Assembly (NCBI RefSeq): GCF_021725675.1
Contig: NZ_JAKJPO010000004.1
Coordinates: 248,001-312,000, forward strand
DNA: 64,000 nucleotides
Reading direction: 5' to 3'
DNA from: Marilutibacter chinensis
GTDB lineage: Bacteria > Pseudomonadota > Gammaproteobacteria > Xanthomonadales > Xanthomonadaceae
The notes below the pieces were generated by a model, which saw only the letters and a program-made list of their open reading frames with translations, searched no databases and was not told where the DNA came from. Below are positions 21,917-31,977 of this stretch, in pieces (position 1 is the stretch's first letter; each line of letters opens with the position of its first letter). The translations under genes and the position numbers were made by a program.

Positions 21917-22828
21917 TCAGCCCTTCAGCGGCGACTGCTGGCTGAGGAAATTGCGCGGATTGACGACGCGGCCGTCTTCCCAGACCTCGAAGTGGACGTG
22001 GGCGCCGGTCGAGCGGCCGGTCGAACCCGCCTTGGCGATCTCCTGCCCGGCCCGGACGAGCTCACCGACCTTGCGGGTCAGCCGCGAGTTGTGCGCGTAG
22101 CGGGTCACGTACCCGTTGCCGTGATCGACCTCGACCACCTTGCCGTAGCCCGAGCGCACGCCGGAGTAGCTGATCACGCCGTCGGCCACTGCGAACACCG
22201 GATCGCCTGTGTTCGCGTCGAAGTCGATGCCCTTGTGCAGCGCACGGCCGCCACGGAACGGATCGGCGCGCCAGCCGAATCCGGAGGTGATGTAGCTGCG
22301 AGCCACCGGCGAGCGCGACGGCACCGCGTTGAGATCGAGCTGACGGTTGAACAGCAGCGCCTCGAGCACCGAGAGCTGCTGGCCGGCGGCCTCGAACTGC
22401 GCATCGAGCTGCTGCAGCCCTTCGTCCAGTTCCGGCTTGGAGATGTCCTCGACCGGGCCGACACCACCAACGCCGACCGGCTTCTCGAAGTCGAATTCGC
22501 CGTCCTGCAGTTGCCCGATCCGGGTCAGCCGCTCGCCGAGCGCGTTGAGGCGGTTGGCTTCGGCCTGGAGTTCGCCCAGACGGGCGGCGAGCGCGTTGAT
22601 CTCGCGCTGCGCCTCGCGGCGGGTATCCTCGATCTGGGTCTGTTGTTCGACGACCTGTGCGCGTAGCGTGGCGGTCATGGCTATGCCGGCGGCAAGTCCC
22701 GCGCCCAGGCCGGTGGCGAGGAGCAGCGATGCATACAGGCCGGGGCGACCCGCGCCGATCCGGTGCCCCTGCTGAAGCAGGTGTGCAGCCCTCCGGCGCG
22801 ATGATTGAATGATGTTCTCGAAGGTCAT
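21917..22828 (-). CDS. M23-family peptidoglycan endopeptidase, membrane-anchored
   Basis: 303 residues. One N-terminal membrane helix (about 30-52, LYASLLLATGLGAGLAAGI), a coiled coil at about 55-110, then a LytM/M23 domain with zinc motifs LHKGIDFDAN and HVHFE and the fold-typical GRSTGAHVHF. Probably a periplasmic cell-wall hydrolase or divisome regulator. The ATG at 22828 has only a weak GGA upstream; a TTG at 22849 is an alternative. The start codon is 7 bp from that of the divergent dciA gene, so the promoter must lie inside dciA. Confidence 0.9.
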   Translation of the reverse strand: MTFENIIQSSRRRAAHLLQQGHRIGAGRPGLYASLLLATGLGAGLAAGIAMTATLRAQVVEQQTQIEDTRREAQREINALAARLGELQAEANRLNALGERLTRIGQLQDGEFDFEKPVGVGGVGPVEDISKPELDEGLQQLDAQFEAAGQQLSVLEALLFNRQLDLNAVPSRSPVARSYITSGFGWRADPFRGGRALHKGIDFDANTGDPVFAVADGVISYSGVRSGYGKVVEVDHGNGYVTRYAHNSRLTRKVGELVRAGQEIAKAGSTGRSTGAHVHFEVWEDGRVVNPRNFLSQQSPLKG

Positions 22829-22835
22829 ATTTCCG

Positions 22836-23339
22836 ATGTCTGATTCCAAAGCCAGATCCTCGCGCCGTCAGCCGGCTCCGCAGGAGGCGCTCGACGCGCT
22901 GCTCGCGGAACCTGCCGGCGACCCGATCCGTCGCGCCCTATGGCTCGACGAGGTGGACCGTCGCCTACGTCCCCATCTGCCGCCTTCACTGGCCCCGCAC
23001 GCGAGGCTTGCGAATATCGACCACGGCAGGCTGGTTTTTGTCGTCGATGCTCCGGTGTGGCAATCCAGACTCAGGATGTCCGCGCCGGAACTGATCGACG
23101 TGGCCCGCTCCATCGGGCTTGCTGCGACCGACGTGGTGATCAAGGCGTCGAAGACTCCCCATGCGCCGCCCAGACCGGCTCCACGTCAGCCCGTCCCCAT
23201 GTCCGCACACGCGAAGCAAGCGCTGCAGGCCGCCCTGGCCTCGCTTCCGACCGCCGATTCGGACGATCAGAACGGAGCCAAGTCCAGCGATCTGGGGGAA
23301 AACGCCCACAAAAAGCCGGGGGACGGGGCATCCTACTGA
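22836..23339 (+). CDS. dciA: DciA-type replicative helicase loader (DUF721)
   Basis: 167 residues. Residues about 15-105 match DUF721: ALDALLAE, LWLDEVDRRLRPHLPPSL, then the beta-rich GRLVFVVDAPVWQSRLRM. DciA is the ancestral bacterial loader of DnaB and occupies the same slot between lpxC and M23-secA in Pseudomonas. The C-terminal about 60 residues (proline-rich, then SAHAKQALQAAL) are low-complexity. The ATG at 22836 has AAGG upstream that lies within the divergent gene. Assignment rests on the fold pattern plus synteny. Confidence 0.8.
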   Translation: MSDSKARSSRRQPAPQEALDALLAEPAGDPIRRALWLDEVDRRLRPHLPPSLAPHARLANIDHGRLVFVVDAPVWQSRLRMSAPELIDVARSIGLAATDVVIKASKTPHAPPRPAPRQPVPMSAHAKQALQAALASLPTADSDDQNGAKSSDLGENAHKKPGDGASY

Positions 23340-23657
23340 CGCAAGTAGCTGTATTTGTTAACTATAAAGAAACAAATAGGAAAAAATTTGTTAAATTTCA
23401 GTTAACCGGCGGGCGTTTGTTCACGTCTGTGACGGTCGCACGTTTGCGCCGTGCGAAGCAGCGGCTGCACATCGGAACGGACTCCGAGGGCTGATGCACG
23501 CATGACCGGACGGCCGCGCGGGCAATCCCGCGTTGCTAGATGCAGCCTCCAAACGCCTCAGCGCCGCCAAGGACGCTGGAGCCGTGGAGGCGAGTACCCG
23601 GGGACCGGGCGGGATCGATCTCCGCAGGGTCGATCGGAAGGCCGGGCCGACCGCCGG
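23340..23657. other. A/T-rich gap between convergent dciA and lpxC
   Basis: 318 bp without a credible gene. The first about 70 bp (23341-23411) are strikingly A/T-rich for this genome and carry three GTTAA motifs and an ATTTGTT...AACAAAT dyad. The rest has normal base composition and shows nothing. Confidence 0.5.
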
Positions 23658-24569
23658 CTAGGCGTTGGCCGGGGTGCCGTAGGCGACCGGGACCGGCTGC
23701 CGCTCGTCGACGTAACTGACCTCTTCCCACGCGGACGGCTGGGCCATCAGCGCACGTACCAGCTTGTTGTTCAATGCATGGCCGGACTTGAAGCCCTCAT
23801 AGGCGCCGATGATCGGCCGGCCGGCGAGATAGAGGTCGCCGACCGCGTCGAGGATCTTGTGGCGTACGAACTCGTCGGCGTAGCGCAGGCCGTCCTCGTT
23901 CAGGACCCGGAACTCGTCGAGCACGATCGCATTGTCCATCGAACCGCCAAGACCGAGATTGCGCTCGCGCATGAACTCCAGGTCGCGCATGAAACCGAAG
24001 GTGCGGGCGCGGCTGACTTCCTTGACGTAGGAGGCGGTCGAGAACTCGACTTCCGCACGCGACTGCGAAGCCGGAATCGCAGGATGGTCGAACTCGACGG
24101 TGAAGCCGATCCGGAACCCCTCGTGCGGAGCGAAACTGGCGACCTTGTCGCCGTCGCGCACCTCGACCGGATGCCTGATCCGGATGAAGCGCTTGGGAGC
24201 CTCCTGCTCGACGATACCGGCCGACTGCAGCAGGAACACGAACGGGCCCGCCGAGCCGTCCATGATCGGCACCTCGGGCGCGGACAGGTCGATGATCACA
24301 TTGTCGACCCCCAGGCCGGCCAGGGCTGACATCAGGTGCTCGACCGTCATCACCTTGCCGTTTCCAGCGCTCAACCCGGTGCACAGCAGGGTCTCGGTGA
24401 CCAGATCGGCGCGCGCGGGGATCTCCACCACAGGGTCGAGGTCGACGCGGCGGAACACGATGCCGCTGTCCACCGGGGCCGGACGCAGGGTCAGGAAGAC
24501 CTTGTCGCCGCTGTGCAGGCCCACGCCGGTGGCGCGGATCAGATTCTTGAGAGTGCGCTGGCGCAACAT
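23658..24569 (-). CDS. lpxC: UDP-3-O-acyl-N-acetylglucosamine deacetylase LpxC
   Basis: 303 residues, standard length. Starts [20 protein letters not shown]; zinc ligands are H78 (TVEHLMSAL) and the His/Asp of [10 protein letters not shown] (about 236-240). This is the committed step of lipid A synthesis, so the organism makes LPS. The ATG at 24569 is fixed by the conserved N-terminus; the open frame to 24635 has no homology. No strong Shine-Dalgarno is visible. It follows ftsZ at the end of the dcw cluster, but a 482-bp gap with strong hairpins separates them, so it probably has its own promoter. Confidence 0.98.
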   Translation of the reverse strand: MLRQRTLKNLIRATGVGLHSGDKVFLTLRPAPVDSGIVFRRVDLDPVVEIPARADLVTETLLCTGLSAGNGKVMTVEHLMSALAGLGVDNVIIDLSAPEVPIMDGSAGPFVFLLQSAGIVEQEAPKRFIRIRHPVEVRDGDKVASFAPHEGFRIGFTVEFDHPAIPASQSRAEVEFSTASYVKEVSRARTFGFMRDLEFMRERNLGLGGSMDNAIVLDEFRVLNEDGLRYADEFVRHKILDAVGDLYLAGRPIIGAYEGFKSGHALNNKLVRALMAQPSAWEEVSYVDERQPVPVAYGTPANA

Positions 24570-25051
24570 GTTCGGGACGGGCCTGTCGGTGTTGTTATGG
24601 TGTCGAAGCCCAGGCGGCCGGGACCGGTACGCCATCGGCCCTCTGCCGGGCCTTCCGCGCGGAGTCGCGACGCCTGCATGCGTGCCGGACCGGCACGCCC
24701 AAAATCATGGGGAGAATACCACGCAGGTGGCTGAACCTGAACGAAAAGCCGGCCCAGTCCCGGACCTGTCATCAGGGAGGGAGAAACTGGCCGGTCCGGA
24801 TGCCGGACCGGCCGAAGATCCCGGGCCGGGGCCCGGGACGTATATCCCGCCTGGCCGGGGACGAGTCCGGCCAGTCCAGGGCTGCGGCCTGCCTTCGCTA
24901 CCGGCGCGCCGCGATGTACCTGCTCAGTCCGTCCGGCGACGCAGCGTGAGTCGCCGCACCCGCAAACCGCCGTCGTGCGCGGTGCCGAACGCCTGACCAT
25001 GGAAGGCCTGGCCGGACCACCCGAAGCGGCAGTGCGTCGCCCTGGACTGCA
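24570..25051. other. ftsZ-lpxC intergenic region
   Basis: 482 bp with no credible gene. It holds two strong hairpins at 24789-24837, of which the first is listed as the likely ftsZ terminator. The lpxC promoter should lie in 24570-24780, but I see no clear -35/-10 pair. Confidence 0.5.
24781..24813 (-). terminator. Likely ftsZ terminator
   Basis: Perfect 11-bp arms GGCCGGTCCGG (24789-24799) and CCGGACCGGCC (24803-24813) with a 3-nt loop; read leftward they are followed by AGTTTCTCCCT. A second GC hairpin, CCCGGGC/GCCCGGG, lies at 24820-24837. The U-tract is interrupted. Confidence 0.55.
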
Positions 25052-26272
25052 TCAGTCGGCCTGGCGGCGCAGGAACGCCGGAATGTCCAGGTAGCTGCTG
25101 TCGCTGCCGAAGTCTGCGGCCTCGGGCGCCGAGGACGCCGCCGGAGCGGTGTCCGCCATGCCGCCGCCGCGGCGCAGGCTGCCGCCGAAGCTGGGCGCCG
25201 CCGAAACCGGGGCCTCGTCCATCGCGCTGAACTCGGGCTGGCCGGTGGTGCCGTTGCGGACCAACTGGATAGGCGCGCGGTGCTCGTTCGGGCGGGCCTG
25301 CTTCGAGACCGCACGGTTGAGGCCGGTGGCGACCACCGTGACCTTGACCTCGTCCTGCATGTCCGGGTCGAGCACGGTGCCGATGACCACGGTCGCATCC
25401 TCGGACGCGAACTGCTCCACGGTGCGGCCGACCTCGTCGAACTCGGCCATCGTGAAATCCGGGCCGGCAGTGATGTTGACCAGGATGCCGTTGGCGCCGG
25501 ACAGATTGACGTCGTCCAGCAGCGGGTTCTGGATCGCCGACTCGGCCGCAGCCTGGGCACGGTCGTCGCCGCGGGCGCTGCCGGTGCCCATCATCGCCAG
25601 GCCCATCTCGCTCATCACCGTGCGCACGTCGGCGAAGTCGACGTTGATCAGGCCCGGACGCACGATCAGGTCGGCGATGCCCTGCACCGCGCCGAGCAGC
25701 ACGTCGTTGGCCGCGCGGAACGCCTGGATCATCGTAGCGTTGCGACCGAGCACGGTGATCAGCTTCTCGTTCGGAATCGTGATCAGCGAATCGCAATGGT
25801 GGCTCAGCTCCTCGATGCCCTTGAGCGCGACCTGCATGCGGCGGCGCCCCTCGAACGGGAACGGCTTGGTGACCACGGCGACGGTCAGGATGCCCATCTC
25901 CTTGGCCAGCTGCGCGACCACCGGTGCCGCGCCGGTACCGGTGCCGCCGCCCATGCCGGCGGTGATGAACACCATGTCGGCGCCTTCCATCGCGTCCATC
26001 AGGCGCTCGCGGTCCTCCAGCGCGGCCTGGCGACCGACCTCAGGGTTGGCGCCCGCGCCAAGGCCCTTGGTGACGTTGCTGCCGAGCTGCAGCTGCAGCT
26101 TTGCGCCGCAGTTCTTGATCGCCTGCGAGTCGGTGTTGGCGGTGATGAATTCGACGCCATCGACGTTGCTGCTGACCATGTGCGCGACCGCGTTGCCGCC
26201 GCCGCCGCCGACGCCGATGACCTTGATGATGGCATTGGGTGCCATGCTCTCGACCAGTTCGAAATGTGCCAT
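25052..26272 (-). CDS. ftsZ: Cell division GTPase FtsZ
   Basis: 406 residues. The tubulin signature GGGTGTG follows the VFITAGMGGG turn; N-terminal GVGGGGGNAV and T7 NVDFADVRTVM are intact. The conserved C-terminal peptide DIPAFLRRQ, which binds FtsA and ZipA, ends the protein after a variable linker. It polymerises into the Z-ring. GAGGACGAGG precedes the ATG. It is separated from ftsA by 150 bp, longer than any other gap in the cluster, so a local promoter is possible. Confidence 0.99.
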   Translation of the reverse strand: MAHFELVESMAPNAIIKVIGVGGGGGNAVAHMVSSNVDGVEFITANTDSQAIKNCGAKLQLQLGSNVTKGLGAGANPEVGRQAALEDRERLMDAMEGADMVFITAGMGGGTGTGAAPVVAQLAKEMGILTVAVVTKPFPFEGRRRMQVALKGIEELSHHCDSLITIPNEKLITVLGRNATMIQAFRAANDVLLGAVQGIADLIVRPGLINVDFADVRTVMSEMGLAMMGTGSARGDDRAQAAAESAIQNPLLDDVNLSGANGILVNITAGPDFTMAEFDEVGRTVEQFASEDATVVIGTVLDPDMQDEVKVTVVATGLNRAVSKQARPNEHRAPIQLVRNGTTGQPEFSAMDEAPVSAAPSFGGSLRRGGGMADTAPAASSAPEAADFGSDSSYLDIPAFLRRQAD

Positions 26273-26422
26273 GTCCTCGTCCTCTGTCTGTGCAGTGTCT
26301 ATGCAGTGCTAGTTGTTGTTGTGGTCTTGCATTGGGGAGATTGAGTGTGTTGCCGGTCTTACATACCGCCGTCTTCCGCCTTGCCTGCCCGGTCCCGGCG
26401 CCCTCGCCGCGACCGTCGAAAA

Positions 26423-27673
26423 TCAGAACTCCCCGCGGTACCAGTTCTTCAGCCTGTTGAAGAACGAACCGGCCCGTCCGGTCGGGATGACCGGGCGCCG
26501 CGGATGCTCGATCTGGCTGCCCATCAGCAGCAGGCCGACCCCGGTCGCGTGGACCGGATTGCCGACCACTTCGCCCAGGCCGGTCACGTGCTGCGGAATG
26601 CCGACGCGCACCGGCATCTGCAGCATTTCCTCGGCCAGTTCGACCACGCCCTCCATCTTCGAGGCGCCGCCGGTCAGCACCATGCCGGCGCGCACGTGCT
26701 GCTCGAACCCGCTGCGGCGCAGCTCGGCCTGGACCATTTCGAAAAGCTCCTCGTAACGCGCCTGCACCGCCTGGGCGAGCGAATGGCGCGGCATCCGCCG
26801 CGGCGGACGGTCGCCGACCGACGGCACCTGGATCGACTCCTCCGCGGTCGCCATCTGCGCCAGCGCGCAGGCGTAGCGGACCTTGATCTGCTCGGCCTCC
26901 GGGGTCGGCGTACGCAGCATGTGGGCGATGTCCTCGGTGACCTTGTCGCCGGCGATCGGCAGGCTCGCGCTGTGCGCGATCGCGCCATGGACGAACACCG
27001 CGATGTCGGTGGTGCCGGCGCCGATGTCGACCAGCACCACGCCGAGCTCGCGCTCGTCGCTGGTCAGCACCGCCTGGCTGGAGGCGAGCACGCCGAGGAT
27101 CAGGTCGTCGACCTGCAGGCCGCAGCGCTGCACGCACTTGCTGACGTTGGCCGCCGCCGACTGCGCGCAGACCACCAGGTGCGCGTGCACCTCCAGGCGC
27201 ACGCCGGTCATCCCGACCGGGTTGCGGATCCCTTCCTGCGAGTCGTCGAGCACGTAGTCGCGCGGGATCGCGTGCAGGATCTTCTGGTCGGCCGGGATCG
27301 CGACCGCCTTGGCCGCCTCCAGCACGCGATCGAGATCGCCGTGGCTGACCTCGCCGTCGCGGATCGGAGCGATGCCCTGCGAGTTGCGGCATTGCACGTG
27401 GCTGCCGGAGATCGACGCATAGACCGAACGGATCTCGCAGCCGGCCATCAGTTCGGCCTCCTCGACCGCACGCTGGATCGACTGCACGGTCGACTCGATG
27501 TCGACGACCACGCCCTTGCGCAGGCCGCGCGACTCGTGCGAGCCGATGCCGATCACCTCGATCGGATTGCCGGGCCCGCTGTGGTCGGGTGTGTATTCGC
27601 CCACCAGCGCCACCACCTTGGAGGTGCCGATGTCGAGGCCGACGATGAGCGACTTGTCGCCTTTGCGGTTCAT
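26423..27673 (-). CDS. ftsA: Cell division actin-like protein FtsA
   Basis: 416 residues. Actin-like ATPase: phosphate-1 loop VGLDIGTSKVVALVGEY, phosphate-2 VDIGAGTTDIAVF, adenosine loop VLTGGASKMEG. The C-terminal amphipathic tail FFNRLKNWYRGEF is the membrane-targeting helix that tethers FtsZ. The ATG at 27673 overlaps the ftsQ stop by 4 bp (ATGA), indicating coupled translation. Confidence 0.98.
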   Translation of the reverse strand: MNRKGDKSLIVGLDIGTSKVVALVGEYTPDHSGPGNPIEVIGIGSHESRGLRKGVVVDIESTVQSIQRAVEEAELMAGCEIRSVYASISGSHVQCRNSQGIAPIRDGEVSHGDLDRVLEAAKAVAIPADQKILHAIPRDYVLDDSQEGIRNPVGMTGVRLEVHAHLVVCAQSAAANVSKCVQRCGLQVDDLILGVLASSQAVLTSDERELGVVLVDIGAGTTDIAVFVHGAIAHSASLPIAGDKVTEDIAHMLRTPTPEAEQIKVRYACALAQMATAEESIQVPSVGDRPPRRMPRHSLAQAVQARYEELFEMVQAELRRSGFEQHVRAGMVLTGGASKMEGVVELAEEMLQMPVRVGIPQHVTGLGEVVGNPVHATGVGLLLMGSQIEHPRRPVIPTGRAGSFFNRLKNWYRGEF

Positions 27674-28407
27674 GATTGTCCTTGCGTCTGCAGAGCCGGC
27701 GCGGGTTCGATCGTGTCGCCCCACGTCAGCGAGAAACCGTTGGTGTAGCGGAGGTCTGCCCGCGTCAGCGCCTGCGCCCGCTGCGCGACCAGTTGCGGGA
27801 CGACGCGGATGAAGCGACGCAGCCGCTCGTCCGGACGGGTGCGGCCCACCACGACGGTGGTGCCGCTGGCGAGGTCGAGCGTCCAGCTGCCGCGCGCGTC
27901 GAGCTCGACGCTTCGTACGCCGACGCCGAGTGGCGCGAACAGCGTGCGCGACTCGTTGTAGAAGCGGACCACGTCGGAGACACGGGTATCCGGGCCGGCC
28001 AGCCTGGGCAGGTTCGCCGGCACCTCGATGCCCTTCGCCGGAAACAGCCTTCCCTGTTCCGACAGCAGCCGGGCATCGCCCCAGCGCGCGAATGGCCGAT
28101 GCTCGACCACCGACACTTCGAGGATGTCCGGCCAGCGCTTGCGCACCTCGGCATGCTCGACCCACGGCAACCCGGCGACCGCCGCCTGCGCGGCCTCAAG
28201 ATCGACCGCGAAGAAGCCCTGCTTCGCGTACGGCATCAGCGCCTTCTGCAATGCGGCCGCGTCCACCCGCTCGAACTCGGCGGTCGCGCGCAGCCGGGTC
28301 AATGGCCACTGTTCCTGGCCGATCCAGCCCTTGAGCACGGCGACCACCGGCAGCACCACCAGGGCCACCGCCAGAGTCCAGCCAAGCAGGCGCACGAGCG
28401 CGTTCAT
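27670..28407 (-). CDS. ftsQ: Cell division protein FtsQ
   Basis: 245 residues. One N-terminal membrane helix (about 5-28), then a POTRA domain ([36 protein letters not shown]) and the beta domain. It is a bitopic scaffold of the divisome linking to FtsB and FtsL. It starts within a 4-bp overlap with ddlB. Confidence 0.95.
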   Translation of the reverse strand: MNALVRLLGWTLAVALVVLPVVAVLKGWIGQEQWPLTRLRATAEFERVDAAALQKALMPYAKQGFFAVDLEAAQAAVAGLPWVEHAEVRKRWPDILEVSVVEHRPFARWGDARLLSEQGRLFPAKGIEVPANLPRLAGPDTRVSDVVRFYNESRTLFAPLGVGVRSVELDARGSWTLDLASGTTVVVGRTRPDERLRRFIRVVPQLVAQRAQALTRADLRYTNGFSLTWGDTIEPAPALQTQGQS

Positions 28408-29411
28408 GCGTGCACGCCTCCTTCGCCGCCGTCCGCAACTGTCTGTACGGGGATCGTCTGCTCCAGGATCAGCCAGCACAGCGACGGGAAGTCGATGCCG
28501 AGCCGGGCAGCGGCCTTCGGCACCAGCGAATGGCTGGTCATCCCCGGAGCGGTGTTGACCTCGATCAGCTGGAAGCCGAGCTCGCGATCGCGCATCACGT
28601 CGACCCGGCCCCAGCCGCTGCAGCCGGCGGCGCGGAACGCGGCCAGCGCGAGCTCGCGGATTTCCGCCTCTTCCCCACCCTCCAACCCGGGACAGATGTA
28701 GCGGGTGTCGTCGGCAACGTACTTGGCGTGGTAGTCGTACCAGTCGCCGGCCGGTTCGATCCGGATCGACGGCAGCGCAACATCGCCGAGGATTCCGACC
28801 GTGTACTCGGCCCCCTGCACCATCCGCTCCATCAGCAGCTCGCCGTTGTAACCCGCTGCGAACTGCGCGGCCGCGGCCAGGTCGGCCTCGCCGAGGATGC
28901 GGAACACGCCGACGCTGGAGCCTTCGCACGAGGGCTTGACGAACACCGGCAGGCCCAGCGAACGCGCAGCGGCAGACAGGTCGGCACCGGCGGCGAGACG
29001 GACGAAGCGCGGCGTTGGCAGTCCCTCCGCCATCCACACCTGCTTGGTGCGGATCTTGTCCATCGTCAGCGCCGACCCAAGCACGCCCGGACCGGTGTAT
29101 GGCACAGCCAGTGCGTCGAGCAGGCCCTGCAGCACGCCGTCCTCGCCGCCGCCCCTGTTGCCGTGCAGGATGTTGAACACGCGATCGACGCGTCGCGCCG
29201 GGTCGGAGGCACCGGCACGGATCGCGTCGACCAGGGCCGGGATGCCGTCGATGGCGAAGGCATCCACGCCCCGCGCCTGCAACGCCTCGAGCACGTTGCG
29301 GCCGGAATCGAGGGAGACCTCGCGCTCGGCACTGGTGCCGCCCATCAGCACGGCGACGCGGCCGAATACCGCCGGATCGATGTAGCGCGCGGTCGTCAAC
29401 GGCGTGCTCAT
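28404..29411 (-). CDS. ddlB: D-alanine--D-alanine ligase
   Basis: 335 residues. The N-terminal [30 protein letters not shown] and ATP-grasp motifs [14 protein letters not shown] and [13 protein letters not shown] show a standard Ddl. It makes the D-Ala-D-Ala end of the peptidoglycan stem. It overlaps murC upstream and ftsQ downstream by 4 bp each. Confidence 0.97.
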   Translation of the reverse strand: MSTPLTTARYIDPAVFGRVAVLMGGTSAEREVSLDSGRNVLEALQARGVDAFAIDGIPALVDAIRAGASDPARRVDRVFNILHGNRGGGEDGVLQGLLDALAVPYTGPGVLGSALTMDKIRTKQVWMAEGLPTPRFVRLAAGADLSAAARSLGLPVFVKPSCEGSSVGVFRILGEADLAAAAQFAAGYNGELLMERMVQGAEYTVGILGDVALPSIRIEPAGDWYDYHAKYVADDTRYICPGLEGGEEAEIRELALAAFRAAGCSGWGRVDVMRDRELGFQLIEVNTAPGMTSHSLVPKAAARLGIDFPSLCWLILEQTIPVQTVADGGEGGVHA

Positions 29412-30862
29412 GCCTCGCCTCCGGACGTCGCGAAACCCTCGGCCGCCAGCTCCTGCGCGGTGTGGCCGATGTCGCCGGCGCCCATCACCAGCAGCAGATC
29501 GCCATCGCGCAGCACGTCCGGCAGCACCGCCGGCAGCTCGCCGGCACCACCGACCACCACCGGGTCGATGCGGCCACGCGCACGGATCGCCCGCGCCAGC
29601 GACTTGGCGTCGGCACCGACGATCGGCGCCTCGCCTGCCGGATACACCTCGGTCAGCACCAGCGCGTCGACCGACGACAGCACCGCGGCGAACTCGTCGA
29701 ACAGGTCGCGGGTGCGGGAATAGCGATGCGGCTGGAACGCGACCACGAGGCGCCGGTCCGGCCAGCCGCCGCGCGCAGCGGCGAACACCGCCTCGAGCTC
29801 CTTCGGGTGATGGCCGTAGTCGTCGACCAGCTGTATCCGCGCGCCCTTCGGCGTCACCAGCTCGGCCAGCAGGTTGAAGCGACGGCCGATCCCGGCGAAG
29901 CCCTGCAGCGCCTTCGCGATCGCTTCGGGCGACACGCCCAGCTGCCAGCCCACCGCTGCCGCGGCCAGCGCGTTGAGCACGTTGTGATGACCCGGCAGCG
30001 CCAGCTCGACCGGAGTACGCGTGGCATCGGGCAGGCACAGGGTGAAGTGCATGTTCGGCCCTTGCTGGCGGATGTCCTCGGCACGTACGTCGGCCTCGGT
30101 GTGGATGCCGTAGGTCATCACGTGGCGTGGCGTCTTCGTCGCCAGTTCGGCGACTTCCGGATCATCGATGCACAGCACCGCGAGGCCGTAGAACGGCAAC
30201 CGGTGCATGAATTCCTCGAACGCCGCCTGCACCCGCGCGAACTCGCCGCCGTAGTTTTCCAGGTGATCGGCATCGATGTTGGTGACCACCGCTATCTGCG
30301 GGTTCAGGCGAAGGAAGCTGCCATCGCTCTCGTCGGCCTCGGCCACCAGCCAGTCGCCCTTGCCCAGGCGCGCGTTGGCGCCGGCGGCGAGCAGTTGTCC
30401 GCCGATCACGAAGGTCGGGTCGATGCCGCCCTCGCCCAGCACGCTCGCGGTCAACGAGGTCGTCGTGGTCTTGCCGTGGGTACCCGCCACCGCGATACCG
30501 CGCTTGAAGCGCATCAGCTCGGCCAGCATCTCCGCGCGCGGCACCACCGGGATACGCTGCGCGCGCGCTTCCATCAGCTCGGCGTTGTCGGCCTTGATCG
30601 CGCTCGATACCACCACGCAATCGGCACCGAGCACGTTGGACGCGACATGCTTGCGATGCACGGTCACGCCGAGCGAGGACAGCCGCCGGGTGACCGCGTT
30701 GTCGGCCAGGTCCGAGCCGGACACCTGGTAGCCGAGCGTGCACATCACCTCCGCGATCCCGCTCATGCCGGTGCCGCCGATGCCGACGAAATGCACGCGT
30801 GGAAATGCCTTGGCGAGGTCGCCGTCGTGTTGCAACCGGCGGCTGCGTACGGTCGCGCTCAT
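29408..30862 (-). CDS. murC: UDP-N-acetylmuramate--L-alanine ligase
   Basis: 484 residues. [17 protein letters not shown] at the N-terminus, ATP loop [13 protein letters not shown], and the Mur-ligase central and C-terminal domains ([31 protein letters not shown]). It adds the first stem amino acid in the cytoplasm. It overlaps murG by 4 bp. Confidence 0.98.
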   Translation of the reverse strand: MSATVRSRRLQHDGDLAKAFPRVHFVGIGGTGMSGIAEVMCTLGYQVSGSDLADNAVTRRLSSLGVTVHRKHVASNVLGADCVVVSSAIKADNAELMEARAQRIPVVPRAEMLAELMRFKRGIAVAGTHGKTTTTSLTASVLGEGGIDPTFVIGGQLLAAGANARLGKGDWLVAEADESDGSFLRLNPQIAVVTNIDADHLENYGGEFARVQAAFEEFMHRLPFYGLAVLCIDDPEVAELATKTPRHVMTYGIHTEADVRAEDIRQQGPNMHFTLCLPDATRTPVELALPGHHNVLNALAAAAVGWQLGVSPEAIAKALQGFAGIGRRFNLLAELVTPKGARIQLVDDYGHHPKELEAVFAAARGGWPDRRLVVAFQPHRYSRTRDLFDEFAAVLSSVDALVLTEVYPAGEAPIVGADAKSLARAIRARGRIDPVVVGGAGELPAVLPDVLRDGDLLLVMGAGDIGHTAQELAAEGFATSGGEA

Positions 30863-31977
30863 GCGGCCGACTCCTTCTGTGTGTTCCGGCCCAGCACTGC
30901 GTCGGCGACACGCTCCGCCGCATCCGGCCGCGCCAGCGCGCGGGCGCACACGGCCATGCGCTGCAGATCGATGCGCTGGTCGAGGATTTCGAGGGTTGCG
31001 GAGAGCCGCTGGTACAGCGTCTCGCCCTGCGGCAGCACCTGCGCGGCGCCGCGCACCTGCAGGAACTCCGCGTTCTTGGTCTGATGATCGTCGACCGCCT
31101 GCGGGAACGGCACCAGGATGCAGGCAGTACCGACCGCGCACAGCTCCGCCAGGGTCAGCGCGCCGGCACGGCACACCACCACGTCGGCCCACGCGTAGGC
31201 GTCGGCCATGTCGGCGATGAAGGGTTCGATCGACGCCTCGACCTTCGCATCGGCATAGGCCTGCTCGGCCTCGGCACGCATCTTCTCGCCGCACTGGTGG
31301 CGGATCTCGAACTCGACCACGTTGCGCAGCATCGCCACCGCCTTAGGCACGGCCTCGTTCAGCGCCCGTGCGCCCTGGCTGCCACCGAGCACCAGCAACC
31401 GCAGCGGACCGCTGCGTCCCTGATAGCGCGCTTCCGGCGGCGCCACGGCGGCGATCTCCTCGCGTACGGGATTGCCGACGACGGTCTCCTGCAGGGCCGG
31501 AAAGGTGTCGGGGAAACCGGTCAGCACCCGCTGCGCCATTCGCGCGAGCACCCGGTTCGTCAGGCCTGGCGCACGGTTCTGCTCGTGCACGAACAACGGG
31601 ATGCCCAGCAGGCGCGCGGCCAGGCCACCCGGGCCCGCCGCGTAGCCGCCGAAGCTGATCACCGCGCGCGGCTGGCGTTCGCGCAGGGTCTGGTACGCGG
31701 CGCGTACGGCCACGATCAATCGGAACGGCGCGGCCAGCTTGGTCAGCCGGCCCTTGCCGCGCACGCCGCGCACCGCGATCGTGTCGATCGGAATGTCGTG
31801 CTGCGGAACCAGCCGGGTTTCCATCCCGCCGTCGGCGCCGAGCCACAGCACCGGCACCCCGCGCCCGCGCAACGCATGCGCGACCGCGAGGCCGGGGAAG
31901 ATGTGCCCGCCGGTGCCGCCGGCGAGGATCATCACCGGGTGCACGTCGGAATCAGTGGCGGCCGGGTGCGGCTTCAT
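30859..31977 (-). CDS. murG: UDP-GlcNAc:lipid I transferase MurG
   Basis: 372 residues. GT-B fold with the N-terminal glycine loop [32 protein letters not shown], and the C-terminal [18 protein letters not shown] and [10 protein letters not shown] that bind UDP-GlcNAc. It converts lipid I to lipid II on the inner face of the membrane. The start at 31977 carries about 13 extra residues before the glycine loop. It overlaps ftsW by 4 bp. Confidence 0.98.
   Translation of the reverse strand: MKPHPAATDSDVHPVMILAGGTGGHIFPGLAVAHALRGRGVPVLWLGADGGMETRLVPQHDIPIDTIAVRGVRGKGRLTKLAAPFRLIVAVRAAYQTLRERQPRAVISFGGYAAGPGGLAARLLGIPLFVHEQNRAPGLTNRVLARMAQRVLTGFPDTFPALQETVVGNPVREEIAAVAPPEARYQGRSGPLRLLVLGGSQGARALNEAVPKAVAMLRNVVEFEIRHQCGEKMRAEAEQAYADAKVEASIEPFIADMADAYAWADVVVCRAGALTLAELCAVGTACILVPFPQAVDDHQTKNAEFLQVRGAAQVLPQGETLYQRLSATLEILDQRIDLQRMAVCARALARPDAAERVADAVLGRNTQKESAA

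Noticed and set aside
21314-22666. A 450-codon repeat protein in the secA-M23 gap
   Set aside because: The frame runs through the DNA repeat and then antisense to the M23 gene; units have non-multiple-of-three lengths (75, 76, 63, 78), so the frame would not be kept.
24336-24734. Small plus-strand gene between lpxC and ftsZ
   Set aside because: It is antisense to the LpxC N-terminus for most of its length and continues into hairpin DNA.
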